A stretch of 64,000 nt of DNA from Thermomonas sp. GTDB taxonomy: Bacteria > Pseudomonadota > Gammaproteobacteria > Xanthomonadales > Xanthomonadaceae. The notes under the pieces were generated by a model that did not search any database, was not told where the DNA came from, and saw nothing but the letters and a program-made list of their open reading frames with translations. Shown here one piece after another: positions 36,197 to 48,143 of the stretch (position 1 is the first letter of the stretch; the number at the start of each line of letters is the position of its first letter). The stretch is taken from the NCBI RefSeq assembly GCF_023953935.1, contig NZ_JAMLIW010000003.1:1-64000 (forward strand), in the 5' to 3' direction. A program made the position numbers and the translations under genes.

Positions 36197-37200
36197 GCGG
36201 CGGTGGCGCGGACGCCGCGTCCGCCCACCTGCCGGTGATGTTCGCCGAGGTCATGGACGGTCTGGCGGTGAAACAGGACGGAACCTATCTGGATGGCACC
36301 TTCGGGCGCGGGGGGCACGCCCGCGGGATCCTGCAACGGCTGGGCGCAAAGGGGCGGTTGTTGGCGATGGACAAGGACCCGGACGCGATCGCGGTGGCCA
36401 CCCGGATGGCCGACGGCGACGCGCGCCTGCAATGGCGCCGGGGCAGCTTCGCTGGCCTTGCCGATTGGGAGGTCGCCGTCGAAGGCCTGGATGGCGTGCT
36501 GCTGGACCTGGGCGTGTCTTCGCCGCAGCTGGATGTCGCCGAGCGCGGATTTTCCTTCGCCAAGGACGGCCCACTCGACATGCGCATGGATCCGGAGTCC
36601 GGCGAAAGCGCCGCCGACTGGTTGCAGCGCGCTTCGGAAAAGGACATTGCCGACGTGCTCTGGCACTACGGCGAGGAGCGCCAGAGCCGCCGGATCGCCC
36701 GCGCCATCGTGGCCCGGCGGGCGGAAGCGCCGTTGCAGCGGACCGCCCAACTCGCCGAGCTGATTGCCTCGATCCTGCCGCGCGGCGCCAGCAAGACGCA
36801 TCCGGCCACACGCAGCTTCCAGGCCATTCGCATTCATATCAATCGCGAGCTGTCCGACCTTGAATCCGGACTCGATGCCGCGCTGGCGTGCCTCAAGCCG
36901 CAAGGCCGGATGGCGGTGATCAGCTTCCATTCGCTGGAAGACCGGATCGTCAAGCAATTCATGCTGCGGCACGCCAAGGCGCCGCCGGCGAACCGGCGCA
37001 TGCCGGTCGAGATCGCGTTCACCCCGAGCCTGGCCTTGATCGGTGGCGCACAAAAAGCCGGCGAGGCCGAACTGGCCGCCAACCCCCGTGCCCGCAGCGC
37101 CGTGCTGCGCGTCGCCGAAAAACTGGGTCCGGACGCGCCGCTTTCCCCAATCCCCAATCCCCAATCCCCGATCCCGGCCGACGCGGAGCGTCGGCCATGA
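36193..37200 (+). CDS. rsmH: 16S rRNA (cytosine-1402-N4)-methyltransferase
   Basis: SAM-dependent methylase that modifies C1402 with RsmI. The 335-residue protein has [14 protein letters not shown] (SAM loop), [12 protein letters not shown] and MRMDP, and [17 protein letters not shown] start in a GTGA overlap with mraZ. The last 20 or so residues ([11 protein letters not shown]) are encoded by a CCCCAAT heptamer array and are not part of the conserved domain. Overlaps ftsL. Confidence 0.96.
   Translation: MSGGGADAASAHLPVMFAEVMDGLAVKQDGTYLDGTFGRGGHARGILQRLGAKGRLLAMDKDPDAIAVATRMADGDARLQWRRGSFAGLADWEVAVEGLDGVLLDLGVSSPQLDVAERGFSFAKDGPLDMRMDPESGESAADWLQRASEKDIADVLWHYGEERQSRRIARAIVARRAEAPLQRTAQLAELIASILPRGASKTHPATRSFQAIRIHINRELSDLESGLDAALACLKPQGRMAVISFHSLEDRIVKQFMLRHAKAPPANRRMPVEIAFTPSLALIGGAQKAGEAELAANPRARSAVLRVAEKLGPDAPLSPIPNPQSPIPADAERRP
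37145..37172 (+). repeat. CCCCAAT heptamer array at the 3' end of rsmH
   Basis: Three perfect CCCCAAT units (37145-37165) and one CCCCGAT (37166-37172), followed by CCCG. In this orientation the array has no stop codon in any forward frame. It adds a Pro-rich tail to RsmH just upstream of the ftsL start. Confidence 0.9.
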
Positions 37201-37463
37201 TCCGCGCCTTCATCATCGCCGTGCTGCTGCTGGCCAACGTCGCCACCGCGCTGCTGGTGGTTCGCGATCGGCATGAGCATCGGCAGGCGTTCATCGTCCT
37301 GACCCGGCTGGAGAAAGCGCGCGACGAGCTGAACATCGAGTTCGGCCGGCTCCAGATCGAGCAGGCGACCTGGGCGGAAAGCGGCCGCATCAACCAGATG
37401 GCGACCACCCGCCTGGGCATGGTGTTCCCGCGCACCGAAGACATCGAGGTGCTGCGCCGATGA
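37197..37463 (+). CDS. ftsL: Cell division protein FtsL
   Basis: Small bitopic division protein that with FtsB and FtsQ links early and late divisome proteins. The 88-residue protein has one membrane helix (about residues 3-22, [18 protein letters not shown]) and a leucine-zipper-type periplasmic coiled coil ([22 protein letters not shown]). Sits between rsmH and ftsI with 4-bp overlaps on both sides. Confidence 0.93.
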   Translation: MIRAFIIAVLLLANVATALLVVRDRHEHRQAFIVLTRLEKARDELNIEFGRLQIEQATWAESGRINQMATTRLGMVFPRTEDIEVLRR

Positions 37464-39307
37464 TGACGCATTTCCGCAAGCGTCCGCGTTGGCTGGGCGG
37501 CGGCGATCGCCGCGAGCGCACGCCGCCGCGTCCGCGCGCCCGGGCCGGGTTCGACCTGCACCGGCGGATGTGGGTGGTCGGCGCGCTGCTCGGCCTTGGT
37601 TCGGTGACGCTGGTGGGGCGCGCGGTGCAGCTGCAGGTGTTCGATCGCGGCTTTTACCAGCAGCAAGGGGATGCGCGCTTCGTCCGCGAGCTGCCGATCG
37701 TGGCCTCGCGCGGCATGATCACCGATCGCAACGGCGAGCCGTTGGCGATTTCCTCGCCGGTCGAATCGATCTGGGCCAACCCCAAGGAGTTGCTGCGGGC
37801 GCCGGAGCGGATCCCGGAGCTGGCCGATGCGCTGGGAATCCCGCGCGATGAACTGGCCAGCCGGCTGAGTGCGCGTGCCGACAAGGAATTCGTCTACCTC
37901 AAGCGGCGCATGAACCCGGATGAGGCGGCGCGGATCGTCGCGCTCGACATTCCCGGCGTGTCCAGCCAGCGCGAGTATCGCCGCTTCTATCCGCAGGGTG
38001 AGGCGATGGCGCACATCCTCGGCTTCACCAACATCGACGATCGTGGCCAGGAAGGGTTGGAGCTGGCCTTCGATGACTGGCTCACCGGCACCCCGGGCGC
38101 CAAGCGTGTCATTCGCGACAACCGCGGCCGGATCGTCGAGAACGTCGATCTGGTGCGCGCCGCGCAGCCCGGGCACGACCTGACGCTGAGCATCGATCGG
38201 CGGATCCAGTACCTGACCCAGCGCGAATTGCGCAATGCCATCACCGAAACCGGTGCCAGCAGCGGTTCGGCGGTGGTGCTCGACGTGCGCACCGGCGAGG
38301 TGCTGGCGATGGCCAACCTGCCGACTTTCAATCCCAATGCGGTCGGCAGTTCGCCGCGCGACGCCCACCGCAACCGCGCCGTCACCGACCTGCTCGAACC
38401 GGGTTCGACGATGAAGCCGCTGACCGTGGCCGCGGCGCTGGAAGCCGGCGTGATCACCCCGGAAACGCTCTTCAACACCAGTCCGGGCTGGATCGCCAAT
38501 GGCAGGTACCGGACCACCGATACCCACAATTACGGGGTGCTCGACACCACCGGCGTGATCCGCAAAAGCTCGAACGTCGGGGCCGCGCTGATCTCCAGGC
38601 GGCTGAGCGACGCCCAGTTCAACGAATTCATGCGTCGCTTCGGCTATGGCAGCACGACCGGCAGCGGCTTCCCCGGCGAGGCGGCCGGCCTGTTCCCGCA
38701 GCCGGCGCGCTGGAGCGGGACCACCAAGCAGACCATGAGCTACGGCTACGGGCTGTCGGTGACGCCGCTGCAGATCGCCACCGCCTACGCCGCGCTCGGC
38801 AACGGCGGCCTGCTGCACCAGCCGAGCTTCATCCGCGGTGAGCACAAGCCGGCGCGACGGGTGCTGGATCCGAAGATCGCCAATGAAGTGCTGCACATGA
38901 TGCAGACCGTCACCGAACCTGGCGGCACCGCCACCCGCGCCGCGATCCTCGGCTACCACGTCGCCGGCAAGACCGGGACCTCGCGCAAGGCCAGCGGTGG
39001 CGGCTATTCGCGGCGCTACATCGGCTACTTTGCCGGACTGGTGCCGGTCGACCATCCACGCTTCGCCATGGTGGTCGCGGTGAACGATCCGGACCCGGCG
39101 CGCGGCAGTTATTACGGTGGCGTGGTCGCCGCGCCGGTCTTCCACAACGTGATGGAAGGCGCGCTGCGGCTGATGGATGTCTCCCCGGACAATCTCGAGG
39201 CCTGGCTCGCCGTGCGGGCGGCCGCGGACGCCAAGCGCCAGCGCGCGCTGGGCCGGGCCACGCCATCGGCCCCGGCGGCGACGGCAGTCGCGGGGAGGGC
39301 GCCATGA
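37460..39307 (+). CDS. ftsI: Septal peptidoglycan transpeptidase FtsI (PBP3)
   Basis: Class B penicillin-binding protein that crosslinks septal peptidoglycan. The 615-residue protein has an N-terminal anchor (about residues 35-55), a pedestal domain with [12 protein letters not shown], and a transpeptidase domain with active-site Ser316 in STMK, SSN (KSSNVG) and KTGT (AGKTGTSRK). ATG ATG start; ATGA overlaps with both neighbours. Confidence 0.96.
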   Translation: MMTHFRKRPRWLGGGDRRERTPPRPRARAGFDLHRRMWVVGALLGLGSVTLVGRAVQLQVFDRGFYQQQGDARFVRELPIVASRGMITDRNGEPLAISSPVESIWANPKELLRAPERIPELADALGIPRDELASRLSARADKEFVYLKRRMNPDEAARIVALDIPGVSSQREYRRFYPQGEAMAHILGFTNIDDRGQEGLELAFDDWLTGTPGAKRVIRDNRGRIVENVDLVRAAQPGHDLTLSIDRRIQYLTQRELRNAITETGASSGSAVVLDVRTGEVLAMANLPTFNPNAVGSSPRDAHRNRAVTDLLEPGSTMKPLTVAAALEAGVITPETLFNTSPGWIANGRYRTTDTHNYGVLDTTGVIRKSSNVGAALISRRLSDAQFNEFMRRFGYGSTTGSGFPGEAAGLFPQPARWSGTTKQTMSYGYGLSVTPLQIATAYAALGNGGLLHQPSFIRGEHKPARRVLDPKIANEVLHMMQTVTEPGGTATRAAILGYHVAGKTGTSRKASGGGYSRRYIGYFAGLVPVDHPRFAMVVAVNDPDPARGSYYGGVVAAPVFHNVMEGALRLMDVSPDNLEAWLAVRAAADAKRQRALGRATPSAPAATAVAGRAP

Positions 39308-40806
39308 CCCGCTCGATGCTGCTGCGCGACCTGCTGCCGGAACTGGAGGGGCTGTCGGCCGACCTCGCCATCACCGGGCTGGTGCAGGACAGTCGCGAGG
39401 TGCAGCCGGGCAATGCTTTCGTGGCGATGCTGCCAGCACGTCAGGAAGTGCCATCGAGCCACGGTATGCATTTCGTGCAACAAGCGCTTGCGGCTGGAGC
39501 GGCGGCGATCCTGTACGAACCGCCGGCCCCGGCGGATGCGGCCGTGCCGGCCGATGCCATCGCGGTTCCTGGACTCCAGGCCAGACTGGGCACGCTGGCC
39601 GACCGTTTCCACGACCACCCCAGCGCGCACATGGCGATGGTCGGCGTCACCGGCACCAACGGCAAGACCTCGACCGTGCAATTGCTGGCGCAGGCGTGGA
39701 CCCTGCGTGGCCAGAAAGTCGGCACGATCGGCACGCTCGGCGCCGGGATCTGGCCGAACGCGGTGCCGACCGGTTTCACCACCCCGCTGGTGCTGCGCCT
39801 GCATGCGCTGCTCGCGGAACTGCGTGATGAAGGTGCGGCCGCGGTGGCGATGGAAGTGTCCTCGCACGCGCTCGACCAGGGCCGCGTCGATGGCGTGCAT
39901 TTCGATGTGGCGGTGTTCACCAACCTGACCCGCGACCACCTCGATTATCACGGCGACATGGCCCACTACGGCGCCGCCAAGGCCAAGCTGTTCCACCTGC
40001 CGGGCCTGCGCGCGGCGGCGGTGAACCTCGACGATGACTTCGGTCGCGAACTGTTCGAGGCCGTGGGCGGCAAGGTGCGCGCGCTCGGGTTTTCCTCGCG
40101 CGGTGCGGCGGGGGCGACGGTGCGCGCCGAGGACCTGCGGCTCGACGGCGCCGGGATCGGCTTCATGCTGCATGCCGGCGGCCAGGCGCATCCGGTGCGC
40201 TCGTCGCTGCTGGGGCGCTTCAACGTCGACAACCTGCTCGGCGTGGCCACCACCCTGTTCGCGCTGGGCATGGCGCCAGCGCTGATCGCGCAGACCCTGT
40301 CCGAGCTGTCGCCGGTGGACGGGCGCATGAATCGGCTGGGCGGCGGCCTGTCCGAGGATGGCGTGGCCCTGCCGCTGGTCGTGGTCGATTACGCGCACAC
40401 GCCCGATGCACTGGAGCAGGCGCTGGCCTCGCTGCGCGCGCATACGGTCGGCAAGCTGACCTGCGTGTTCGGCTGCGGTGGCGAACGCGATACCGGCAAG
40501 CGCCCGCAGATGGCGGCGATCGCCCAGCGCCTGGCCGATCGCGTGATCGTCACCGACGACAACCCGCGGCACGAGGATGGCGACGCGATCGTCGCCGATA
40601 TCCTGGCCGGGTTCAGTGATCTGACCCACGTCGCCGTCCAGCGTGACCGCGCACGCGCCATTGCCGGTGCGATTGCCGCAGCCGGCGCCGATGACGTGAT
40701 CCTGATCGCCGGCAAGGGCCACGAACCTTATCAGGACGTGGGCGGCGTCAAGCATCCATTCGAGGATGCGGCAGTGGCGCGCGAGTGCCTGCGGAGGCGC
40801 GCATGA
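39304..40806 (+). CDS. murE: UDP-MurNAc-tripeptide synthetase MurE
   Basis: Adds the third amino acid of the stem peptide in the cytoplasm. The 500-residue Mur ligase has ATP loop [23 protein letters not shown] and, in the C-terminal domain, DDNPRHED: the DNPR motif that selects meso-diaminopimelate. Overlaps ftsI and murF by 4 bp each. Confidence 0.96.
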   Translation: MTRSMLLRDLLPELEGLSADLAITGLVQDSREVQPGNAFVAMLPARQEVPSSHGMHFVQQALAAGAAAILYEPPAPADAAVPADAIAVPGLQARLGTLADRFHDHPSAHMAMVGVTGTNGKTSTVQLLAQAWTLRGQKVGTIGTLGAGIWPNAVPTGFTTPLVLRLHALLAELRDEGAAAVAMEVSSHALDQGRVDGVHFDVAVFTNLTRDHLDYHGDMAHYGAAKAKLFHLPGLRAAAVNLDDDFGRELFEAVGGKVRALGFSSRGAAGATVRAEDLRLDGAGIGFMLHAGGQAHPVRSSLLGRFNVDNLLGVATTLFALGMAPALIAQTLSELSPVDGRMNRLGGGLSEDGVALPLVVVDYAHTPDALEQALASLRAHTVGKLTCVFGCGGERDTGKRPQMAAIAQRLADRVIVTDDNPRHEDGDAIVADILAGFSDLTHVAVQRDRARAIAGAIAAAGADDVILIAGKGHEPYQDVGGVKHPFEDAAVARECLRRRA

Positions 40807-42203
40807 AGCCGCGCCTGCTGTCCTGGATCGCGCAGGTGACCGGTGGTCGCCTGCCGGGCGTCGATCGCGCGATCGATGCGATCGCCACCGATACCCGCGC
40901 ACTGCCGCAGGGCGGGGCGCCGCTGTTCGTGGCGCTGAAGGGCGAGCAGTTCGACGGGCACGCCCACGTGCAGGCTGCAGCGAATGGCGGCTGCATCGCC
41001 GCGCTGGTGGCGCATGCGGTGGACGTGGACATTCCCCAGGTCATCGTCGCCGATACCGAGCGCGCGCTGGGGGATTTCGCCGCCGCCGTGCAGCGCGAGC
41101 GGATGACGAAGGTGCTCGCGATCACCGGCAGCAATGGCAAGACCTCGGTCAAGACTCTGCTGCATTCGATCCTGGCCGAGCTGGGCGCCGCCTACGCCAA
41201 CCCCGGCAATCGCAACAACGAGATCGGCCTGCCGCTGGCGGTGCTCGCCGCGCCCGATGACGCGGCATTCGCGGTCTACGAGATGGGCGCCGGCAAGCCG
41301 GGCGACATCGCCTATCTCGCCGCGATCGCGCCGCCGACCGTGGCCCTGGTCAACAACGTCGCCGCCGCGCACCTGGAGCGCATGGGCAGCCTGCAAGGCG
41401 TTGCCGAGACCAAGGGCGCGATCTACGACGCCTTGCCGGCGGACGGCGTGGCGGTCGTCAACGCCGACGACGCGTTCGCCCTGTATTTCGCCGAGCGCGC
41501 CCACGGGCGCAAGCTCCTGCGCTTTGGCATTGACGCGCACGCCGACGTGTCGGCGCGCGGCGTGCACGCCGGCTTGGGTGGCTCCCGTTTCACCCTGGTC
41601 GCGCCCGGTGGCGCGGTCGAAATCACCCTGCCGCTGCCTGGCCTGCACAACGTGCGCAACGCGCTGGCCGCGGCGACGATGGCATTGGCGGTCGGTGCCA
41701 ACCTCGAGCAGATTCGCGCCGGGTTGGAACAGTCCACGCCGGTGGCCGGACGGTTGGTGACGCATCGACTGGATGACGGCACGCTGCTGATCGACGACAG
41801 CTACAACGCCAACCCGGGTTCGCTGGCGGCGGCGATCGCGGTACTCGCCAGTGCCGCCGGCGCGCGCTGGCTGGTGTTGGGCGACATGCGCGAGCTTGGC
41901 GTTGATGCGGCGGCGCTGCACGCCCGCGCCGGTGAGCAGGCGCGCCAGGCCGGGATCGAGCGGTTGTACGCGCTGGGCGAACTGAGTGCGCATGCGGTCG
42001 CCGCGTTCGGCGACGGCGCGCGCAGCTTCGATACCCACCAAACCCTCACTGCGGCCGTGCTCGCCGACTTGTCCGCGACCAAGGAACCGCTCTCCCCAAT
42101 CACCAATCACCAATCACCAATCACGGTTCTAGTCAAAGGTTCGCGTGGCAGCGCGATGGACCGGGTCGTGCGCGAACTGCTCGAACGCGGGGGTGGCCCA
42201 TGA
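40803..42203 (+). CDS. murF: UDP-MurNAc-tripeptide D-alanyl-D-alanine ligase MurF
   Basis: Adds D-Ala-D-Ala to the tripeptide. The 466-residue protein has [35 protein letters not shown] and [14 protein letters not shown] 40803 makes an ATGA overlap with murE. Near the C-terminus, residues about 432-441 come from a CCAATCA heptamer block (reads ITNHQSPIT) between [10 protein letters not shown] and the conserved [12 protein letters not shown], so the final beta strand is kept. Confidence 0.96.
   Translation: MKPRLLSWIAQVTGGRLPGVDRAIDAIATDTRALPQGGAPLFVALKGEQFDGHAHVQAAANGGCIAALVAHAVDVDIPQVIVADTERALGDFAAAVQRERMTKVLAITGSNGKTSVKTLLHSILAELGAAYANPGNRNNEIGLPLAVLAAPDDAAFAVYEMGAGKPGDIAYLAAIAPPTVALVNNVAAAHLERMGSLQGVAETKGAIYDALPADGVAVVNADDAFALYFAERAHGRKLLRFGIDAHADVSARGVHAGLGGSRFTLVAPGGAVEITLPLPGLHNVRNALAAATMALAVGANLEQIRAGLEQSTPVAGRLVTHRLDDGTLLIDDSYNANPGSLAAAIAVLASAAGARWLVLGDMRELGVDAAALHARAGEQARQAGIERLYALGELSAHAVAAFGDGARSFDTHQTLTAAVLADLSATKEPLSPITNHQSPITVLVKGSRGSAMDRVVRELLERGGGP
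42096..42126 (+). repeat. Half hairpin element (right arm) inside murF
   Basis: Four CCAATCA units in the stop-free orientation, preceded by CGCTCTCCC, which matches the GCTCTTTCC or GCTCTCTCG that borders the right arm in complete elements. It is translated as part of MurF. Confidence 0.8.
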
Positions 42204-42242
42204 CCACGCGCCGCCCAACTTCCTTCCACCAGGTCACCCCCC

Positions 42243-43328
42243 ATGCTGCTTGAACTCACCCGCTGGCTGGAGCAGCTGCAGCGCCATTTCGGGCTGTTCA
42301 ACTACCTCACCTTCCGCGCCATCCTCGCGGCGCTGACCGCGCTCGTGCTGGCGCTGTGGTGGGGGCCGGCGATGATCCGCTACCTGTCCACCCTCAAGGG
42401 TGGCCAGCCGATCCGCAGCGATGGCCCGAAGTCGCACTTCTCCAAGGCCGGAACCCCGACCATGGGCGGCTCGCTGATCCTGGCGTCGATCACGGCCACC
42501 GTGCTGCTATGGGGCGATTTGCGCAACAAGTACGTGTGGGTGGTGTTGGTGGTGATGCTGAGCTTCGGCGCGATCGGCTGGGCCGACGACTGGATCAAGA
42601 TCGTCAAGCGCGACCCCAACGGCATGCGTTCGCGCACCAAATACGCGCTGCAATCCGTGCTCGGACTGGCGGCAGGGCTCTACCTGTACATCTTTGCCGA
42701 CGTGCCGGCGGCGACCACCTTCTACGTGCCGCTGTTCAAGTCGGTGGCGTTGCCGATGGCCGGGGTTGGTTTTGTCGCCATCGCCTACCTGTGGATCGTC
42801 GGTTTCTCCAACGCGGTCAACCTGACCGACGGTCTCGACGGTCTGGCAATCATGCCGACCGTGCTGGTCGCCTGCGCGCTGGGCGTGTTCGCCTATGCCT
42901 CCGGTCACGCCACCTTCGCCCAGTACCTGCAAATCCCCAAGGTCCCGGGCGCGGGTGAATTGATCATCATCTGCACCGCGATTGCCGGCGCCGGGCTCGG
43001 TTTCCTCTGGTACAACACCTACCCGGCGATGGTGTTCATGGGCGATATCGGCGCGCTGGCGCTGGGCGCGGTGCTGGGCACCATCGCGGTGATCGTGCGC
43101 CAGGAGCTTGTTCTGGTGCTGATGGGCGGGATCTTCGTGATCGAAACCCTGTCGGTGATGATCCAGGTGTTGAGCTTCAAGTTCACCGGCAAGCGCGTGT
43201 TCAAGATGGCGCCGATCCACCACCACTTCGAGCTGAAGGGCTGGCCGGAACCGCGCGTGATCGTGCGCTTCTGGATCATCAGCGTGGTGCTGGTGCTGGT
43301 GGGTCTTGCGACCTTGAAGGTGCGCTGA
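42243..43328 (+). CDS. mraY: Phospho-MurNAc-pentapeptide transferase MraY
   Basis: Integral membrane enzyme that makes lipid I from UDP-MurNAc-pentapeptide and undecaprenyl phosphate. The 361-residue protein has about ten helices, with the cytoplasmic loops [20 protein letters not shown] (Asp-Asp), [10 protein letters not shown] and [21 protein letters not shown] precedes ATG 42243. It overlaps ftsW by one base; murD, normally next, is not here. Confidence 0.97.
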   Translation: MLLELTRWLEQLQRHFGLFNYLTFRAILAALTALVLALWWGPAMIRYLSTLKGGQPIRSDGPKSHFSKAGTPTMGGSLILASITATVLLWGDLRNKYVWVVLVVMLSFGAIGWADDWIKIVKRDPNGMRSRTKYALQSVLGLAAGLYLYIFADVPAATTFYVPLFKSVALPMAGVGFVAIAYLWIVGFSNAVNLTDGLDGLAIMPTVLVACALGVFAYASGHATFAQYLQIPKVPGAGELIIICTAIAGAGLGFLWYNTYPAMVFMGDIGALALGAVLGTIAVIVRQELVLVLMGGIFVIETLSVMIQVLSFKFTGKRVFKMAPIHHHFELKGWPEPRVIVRFWIISVVLVLVGLATLKVR

Positions 43329-44659
43329 TGACGGCCGTTCTCGACAGCGCGCGCCAGGCCACCCGCATCCACGAGATCGGCGGTCGCTATGACCCGTGGC
43401 TGCTGGGCAGCGTGCTGGCGCTGGCCTGCCTCGGCGTGGTGATGATCGGTTCGGCGGCGATTGCCGGTGGCGGCCAGGGCGCGGGGCCCTGGTACTTCCT
43501 GAGCCGTCACGCGTTCTATCTCGGCTGCGGTCTGGTGCTGGCGGCGGCGACGATGCGGATCGAGCTGAAGTCCATCGAAAAATACGGCCAATGGCTGCTG
43601 CTGGCCTGTTTCGTGGTGCTGGCAATGGTGTGGCTGCCTTTCCTGGGCAGGAGCGTGAACGGCGCCCGGCGCTGGATCAACCTCGGCCCGGCCAGCTTCC
43701 AGGCGGTGGAGATGGTGAAGGTGTTCTTCATCATCTGGCTGGCCAGTTATCTCAAGCGCTTCAACGAGGATGTCGCCGAAACCGCCTACGCCATGTTCAA
43801 GCCGGTCGGGGTTGCATTGCTGTTGGTCGGGCTGTTGTTGCTGCAACCGGATTTCGGATCCTCGGTGCTGCTGCTGGGGATCACCACCGGCATGCTGGTG
43901 TTGGGCGGCGCTTCGATCAAGAAACTGATCGTGCCGGTGCTGGTGATGGTGCCCTTCCTGATCGCGCTGGTGGTGCTGGAGCCGTACCGCCTGCGCCGCG
44001 TCACCTCGTTCATGGATCCCTGGCAGGACCAGCTCGGTGCCGGCTACCAGCTCAGCAATGCGCTGATGGCGATCGGGCGCGGCGAGTGGTTCGGCGTCGG
44101 CCTTGGCGCGTCGGTGCAGAAGCTGTCTTACCTGCCGGAAGCGCATACCGACTTCATCTTCTCGGTGCTGGCCGAAGAGTTGGGGTTGGTCGGCGTGTGC
44201 GTGGTGGTGGGCTTGTACGTCCTGCTGGCGGGCCGCGCGTTCTGGCTGGGCCTCAAGTGCGTGGAGATGAAGCGCCACTTCTCCGGCTATCTCGCCTTCG
44301 GGATTGCGCTGTGGATGACGCTGCAGAGCTTCGTTTCGATCGGAGTCAACCTCGGCATTCTGCCGACCAAGGGCCTGACCCTGCCGCTGGTGTCCTACGG
44401 CGGTTCCAGCGTACTGATGACCTGTGTGGCGTTGGGACTGCTGCTGCGGGTGTCGTGGGAATACGAGCGGGCGGTGCGGCAGGTGGCGCTGCGGCGTGCC
44501 GTGGGCCATGCGTCGGCCCAGGGCAGCGCGCCGCAACCTCTGGCACCGGCGGACAGTCCCGTGCGCAACAGCGCGCGCGGACGCCCCCGGATCGAGCCGG
44601 TGCTGGCGCGTGCGCCGGTCGAATCCGCGGCGCTGTCCGCACTCAGGAGGGCGCGTTGA
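43328..44659 (+). CDS. ftsW: Septal peptidoglycan glycosyltransferase FtsW
   Basis: SEDS-family polymerase working with FtsI at the septum. The 443-residue protein has about ten membrane helices, the motif [27 protein letters not shown] segment near the C-terminus and [20 protein letters not shown] 43328 shares a base with the mraY stop. The C-terminal cytoplasmic tail is Arg/Pro-rich. Overlaps murG by 4 bp (TTGA). Confidence 0.95.
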   Translation: MTAVLDSARQATRIHEIGGRYDPWLLGSVLALACLGVVMIGSAAIAGGGQGAGPWYFLSRHAFYLGCGLVLAAATMRIELKSIEKYGQWLLLACFVVLAMVWLPFLGRSVNGARRWINLGPASFQAVEMVKVFFIIWLASYLKRFNEDVAETAYAMFKPVGVALLLVGLLLLQPDFGSSVLLLGITTGMLVLGGASIKKLIVPVLVMVPFLIALVVLEPYRLRRVTSFMDPWQDQLGAGYQLSNALMAIGRGEWFGVGLGASVQKLSYLPEAHTDFIFSVLAEELGLVGVCVVVGLYVLLAGRAFWLGLKCVEMKRHFSGYLAFGIALWMTLQSFVSIGVNLGILPTKGLTLPLVSYGGSSVLMTCVALGLLLRVSWEYERAVRQVALRRAVGHASAQGSAPQPLAPADSPVRNSARGRPRIEPVLARAPVESAALSALRRAR

Positions 44660-45741
44660 AAGTGACCTCGCCCCTGGTGGTGGTGATGGCCGGCGGTACC
44701 GGTGGCCATATCTTCCCCGGCCTCGCGGTGGCGCAGGCGCTGCTGGATGCCGGCGCGCGCGTGCGCTGGCTGGGCGCGGACGGCGGCATGGAGACGCGGC
44801 TGGTGCCGCAGCACGCCATCGCCATCGACACCATCGCGGTCAAGGGCGTGCGCGGCAAGGGGCTGCTGGCCCTGCTCGGCGCGCCGCTGCGGGTGCTGCG
44901 CGCAGTCCGCGCGGCATCGCGCGTGTTTGCCGGTGATCGGCCTGACGCCGTGATCAGCTTCGGTGGTTATGCGGCCGGGCCGGGTGGCATCGCGGCTTGG
45001 ACGCGCGGAATTCCGCTGCTGGTGCACGAGCAGAACCGCGCCGCCGGCATGACCAACAAGGTGCTGGCGTTTTTTGCCAGACAAGTGCTCGTCGGCTTCC
45101 CGGACACGCTGGCGCGGGAAACCCTGGTCGGCAACCCGGTGCGTGCGCAGATCGCGCAGGTACCGCCGCCGCAGGCGCGCCAGTTCGATCATGGCGGCCC
45201 GCTGCGGCTGCTGGTGCTGGGCGGCAGCCAGGGCGCTCGCGCGCTCAACGCGGCGGTGCCGGCGGCGGTCGCGGCGCTGGGCCAGCCGGTGGACGTATTG
45301 CATCAGGCCGGCGAAAAGCTGCTCGATGAAGCCCGCAAGGCCTATGCCGACGCGGCCGTCGAGGCGCGGGTGGAGCCGTTCATCGCCGACATGGCCAGCG
45401 CCTATGCCTGGGCCGACCTGGTGGTGTGCCGCGCCGGTGCCTTGACCCTGGCCGAGCTGTGCGCGGTGGGCGTGGGCAGCGTGCTGGTGCCGTTCCCGCA
45501 GGCGGTGGACGACCACCAGACCCGCAATGCGCAGTATCTGGTCGGGCGCGGTGCGGCGTTGCTGTTGCCGCAGTCGGACGACCTCGGGCAGCGCCTGCGC
45601 GAGGTGCTGGTCGAGCTGTCCGCGTCTCCCGAAAAGCGCCTAGCGATGGCGACCGCGGCACGCGCGCTGGCGCGCCCGGACGCCGCCCGCGCCGTGGCCG
45701 ATGCGGTGTTTGCCACCCTGTCTGACGAGGCGGCTCGATGA
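44656..45741 (+). CDS. murG: UDP-GlcNAc:lipid I N-acetylglucosaminyltransferase MurG
   Basis: Peripheral inner-membrane GT-B enzyme that makes lipid II. The 361-residue protein has [16 protein letters not shown], the [14 protein letters not shown] loop and the AGALTLAEL donor site. The start is taken as TTG 44656, 5 bp after GGAGG and overlapping the ftsW stop; GTG 44662 is an alternative. Confidence 0.94.
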   Translation: MKVTSPLVVVMAGGTGGHIFPGLAVAQALLDAGARVRWLGADGGMETRLVPQHAIAIDTIAVKGVRGKGLLALLGAPLRVLRAVRAASRVFAGDRPDAVISFGGYAAGPGGIAAWTRGIPLLVHEQNRAAGMTNKVLAFFARQVLVGFPDTLARETLVGNPVRAQIAQVPPPQARQFDHGGPLRLLVLGGSQGARALNAAVPAAVAALGQPVDVLHQAGEKLLDEARKAYADAAVEARVEPFIADMASAYAWADLVVCRAGALTLAELCAVGVGSVLVPFPQAVDDHQTRNAQYLVGRGAALLLPQSDDLGQRLREVLVELSASPEKRLAMATAARALARPDAARAVADAVFATLSDEAAR

Positions 45742-47195
45742 ACGCGCATGTTCCCTACCTGCGGCAGATCGGCGATGCGAATCGCGCCTTGCCGCGCGTC
45801 CACTTCGTCGGTATTGGTGGCGCCGGCATGAGCGGTATTGCCGAGGTGATGCGCACCCAGGGCTATCGGATCACCGGCTCCGATGCCGCCGAGAGCCCCG
45901 TCACCCGGCGGTTGTCGGAGTTGGGGATCGAAATTCACAAAGGGCATGCGTCGGCCCACGTGCTCGGCGCCGATTGCGTGGTGATTTCCAGCGCGATCAA
46001 GCCGGACAACCCGGAGCTGCTGGAGGCGCGCGCGCAGCGCATCCCGGTGGTGCCGCGGGCGGAAATGCTGGCCGAATTGATGCGCTTCAAGCGCGGTGTC
46101 GCGGTCGCCGGCACCCACGGCAAGACCACCACCACTTCGCTGACTGCCAGCGTGCTGGCCGAAGGCGGCCTGGATCCCACCTTCGTGATCGGCGGCAAGC
46201 TGCTGGCCGCCGGCGCCAACGCGCGCCTTGGCAAGGGTGATTGGCTGGTGGCCGAAGCCGACGAAAGCGATGGCAGCTTCCTGCGCCTGAACCCCGCGGT
46301 GGCGGTGATCACCAACATCGATGCCGACCACCTGGAAAATTACGGCGGAGATTTCGAACGCGTGAAGCAGGCCTTCGCCGAATTCCTGCACCGGCTGCCG
46401 TTCTATGGCTTGGCGGTGCTGTGCATCGACAACCCCGAAGTGGCGGCGTTGGCCCACGGCATCACCCGCCATCTGGTGACCTACGGCTTCGACCCCGAAG
46501 CCGATGTGCGGGCCGCCGATGTCCGCCAGCAAGCGGGGCGGATGCTGTTCACGATGTGCCTGCCGGATGGAACGCGGACGGCGTGCAACCTCGCGCTGCC
46601 GGGCCGCCACAACGTCCAGAACGCGCTGGCCGCCGCCGCCATCGGCTGGCAGCTGGGCGTGCCGAATGCCGCCATCGCGCGCGCGTTCGAGAATTTCCAG
46701 GGAATTGGCCGGCGTTTCAACCGGCTGGCGGAGCTGACCCTGCCGGGTGGCGGCGTGGCCACCCTGGTGGATGACTACGGCCACCATCCCAAGGAGCTGG
46801 CGGCGGTGTTCGCGGCCGCCCGCGGTGGCTGGCCCGAACGCCGGTTGGTGGTGGCGTTCCAGCCGCACCGCTACACCCGCACCCGCGACCTGTTCGATGA
46901 ATTCGCGGCGGTGCTTTCCAGCGTGGACGCGCTGCTGCTGACCGAGGTCTATCCGGCCGGCGAAGCGCCGATCGTCGGCGCCGACGCCAAATCGCTGGCG
47001 CGCTCGATCCGCACCCGCGGTCGGGTGGATCCGGTGGTCGTCGGCGGCGTAGCCGAACTGGGCGAGGCCCTGGCGGGAATGCTGTGCGACGGCGACCTGC
47101 TGCTGTTGATGGGCGCCGGCGACATCGGCGCGGCAGCCCAGCAGCTGGCCCGCGATGGCTTGCCGAACGGCCAGATCCCGGGAGAACCGGCATGA
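45738..47195 (+). CDS. murC: UDP-N-acetylmuramate-L-alanine ligase MurC
   Basis: First Mur ligase; attaches L-Ala to UDP-MurNAc. The 485-residue protein has [28 protein letters not shown] (ATP loop), [10 protein letters not shown] and a C-terminal [17 protein letters not shown] overlaps with murG and ddlB. Confidence 0.97.
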   Translation: MNAHVPYLRQIGDANRALPRVHFVGIGGAGMSGIAEVMRTQGYRITGSDAAESPVTRRLSELGIEIHKGHASAHVLGADCVVISSAIKPDNPELLEARAQRIPVVPRAEMLAELMRFKRGVAVAGTHGKTTTTSLTASVLAEGGLDPTFVIGGKLLAAGANARLGKGDWLVAEADESDGSFLRLNPAVAVITNIDADHLENYGGDFERVKQAFAEFLHRLPFYGLAVLCIDNPEVAALAHGITRHLVTYGFDPEADVRAADVRQQAGRMLFTMCLPDGTRTACNLALPGRHNVQNALAAAAIGWQLGVPNAAIARAFENFQGIGRRFNRLAELTLPGGGVATLVDDYGHHPKELAAVFAAARGGWPERRLVVAFQPHRYTRTRDLFDEFAAVLSSVDALLLTEVYPAGEAPIVGADAKSLARSIRTRGRVDPVVVGGVAELGEALAGMLCDGDLLLLMGAGDIGAAAQQLARDGLPNGQIPGEPA

Positions 47196-48136
47196 ACCAG
47201 AATCTGCCGCCGCTGCGCATCAAGGATGCTTCTGCGTTCGGGCGCGTCGCCGTGCTGATGGGCGGAACCAGCAGCGAGCGCGAGGTGTCGCTCGATTCCG
47301 GGCGCAACGTGCTGGCCGGGTTGCAGGCCCGCGGCGTCGATGCGCACGCGGTGGACGGCATCCCGGCGCTGGTCGATGCACTGGTGCACGGCCAGTTCGA
47401 CCGCGTCTTCAACATCCTGCACGGCAACCGGGGCGGCGGTGAGGACGGCGTGCTGCAGGGCTTCCTGGCGGCGTTCGAGATTCCCTGCACAGGCTCGGGC
47501 GTGCTCGGCAGCGCGCTGACCATGGACAAGATCCGCACCAAGCAGGTGTGGATGAGTTCGGGCCTGGCGACCCCGCGCTTCCTGCGGCTTCCGCCCGGGG
47601 CCGATCTGCATGCGGCCGCTGCGGAGCTTGGCTTGCCGGTGTTCGTCAAGCCGTCCTGCGAAGGCTCCAGCGTTGGCGCGGTGCGGGTGGAAACGGCCGC
47701 GGCGCTGGACGAGGCGCAGCGGGTGGCGCGTGAGTACGGAGGCGAAATGCTGATGGAGGCGCTGGTCGTCGGCGATGAGCTGACCGTCGGCATCCTCGGC
47801 GATCTCGCGCTGCCGTCGATCCGGATCGTGCCCAAGTCCGGTTGGTACGACTACCAGGCCAAGTACGTCGCCGAAGACACCCGGTATCTGTGCCCGGGCC
47901 TGGAAGGCGAGGAAGAGACCGCGATCCGGGAGCTGGCGCTGGGTGCTTTCCAGGCCGCCGGCGCCAGCGGCTGGGGCCGGGTCGACGTGATGCGCGATGC
48001 CGGCGGCCAGCTGTGGCTGCTGGAAGTCAACACCGCACCCGGCATGACCAGCCACTCGCTGGTGCCCAAGGCCGCGCGCGAATTCGGCCTGTCCTTCGAG
48101 GACCTGTGCTGGCGGATCCTGGAGCAGACGGTATGA
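47192..48136 (+). CDS. ddlB: D-alanine-D-alanine ligase DdlB
   Basis: ATP-grasp enzyme that makes D-Ala-D-Ala for MurF. The 314-residue protein has [32 protein letters not shown] and [17 protein letters not shown] near the C-terminus. ATG 47192 overlaps the murC stop. A hairpin repeat element separates it from ftsQ. Confidence 0.96.
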   Translation: MNQNLPPLRIKDASAFGRVAVLMGGTSSEREVSLDSGRNVLAGLQARGVDAHAVDGIPALVDALVHGQFDRVFNILHGNRGGGEDGVLQGFLAAFEIPCTGSGVLGSALTMDKIRTKQVWMSSGLATPRFLRLPPGADLHAAAAELGLPVFVKPSCEGSSVGAVRVETAAALDEAQRVAREYGGEMLMEALVVGDELTVGILGDLALPSIRIVPKSGWYDYQAKYVAEDTRYLCPGLEGEEETAIRELALGAFQAAGASGWGRVDVMRDAGGQLWLLEVNTAPGMTSHSLVPKAAREFGLSFEDLCWRILEQTV

Positions 48137-48143
48137 AGATGCC

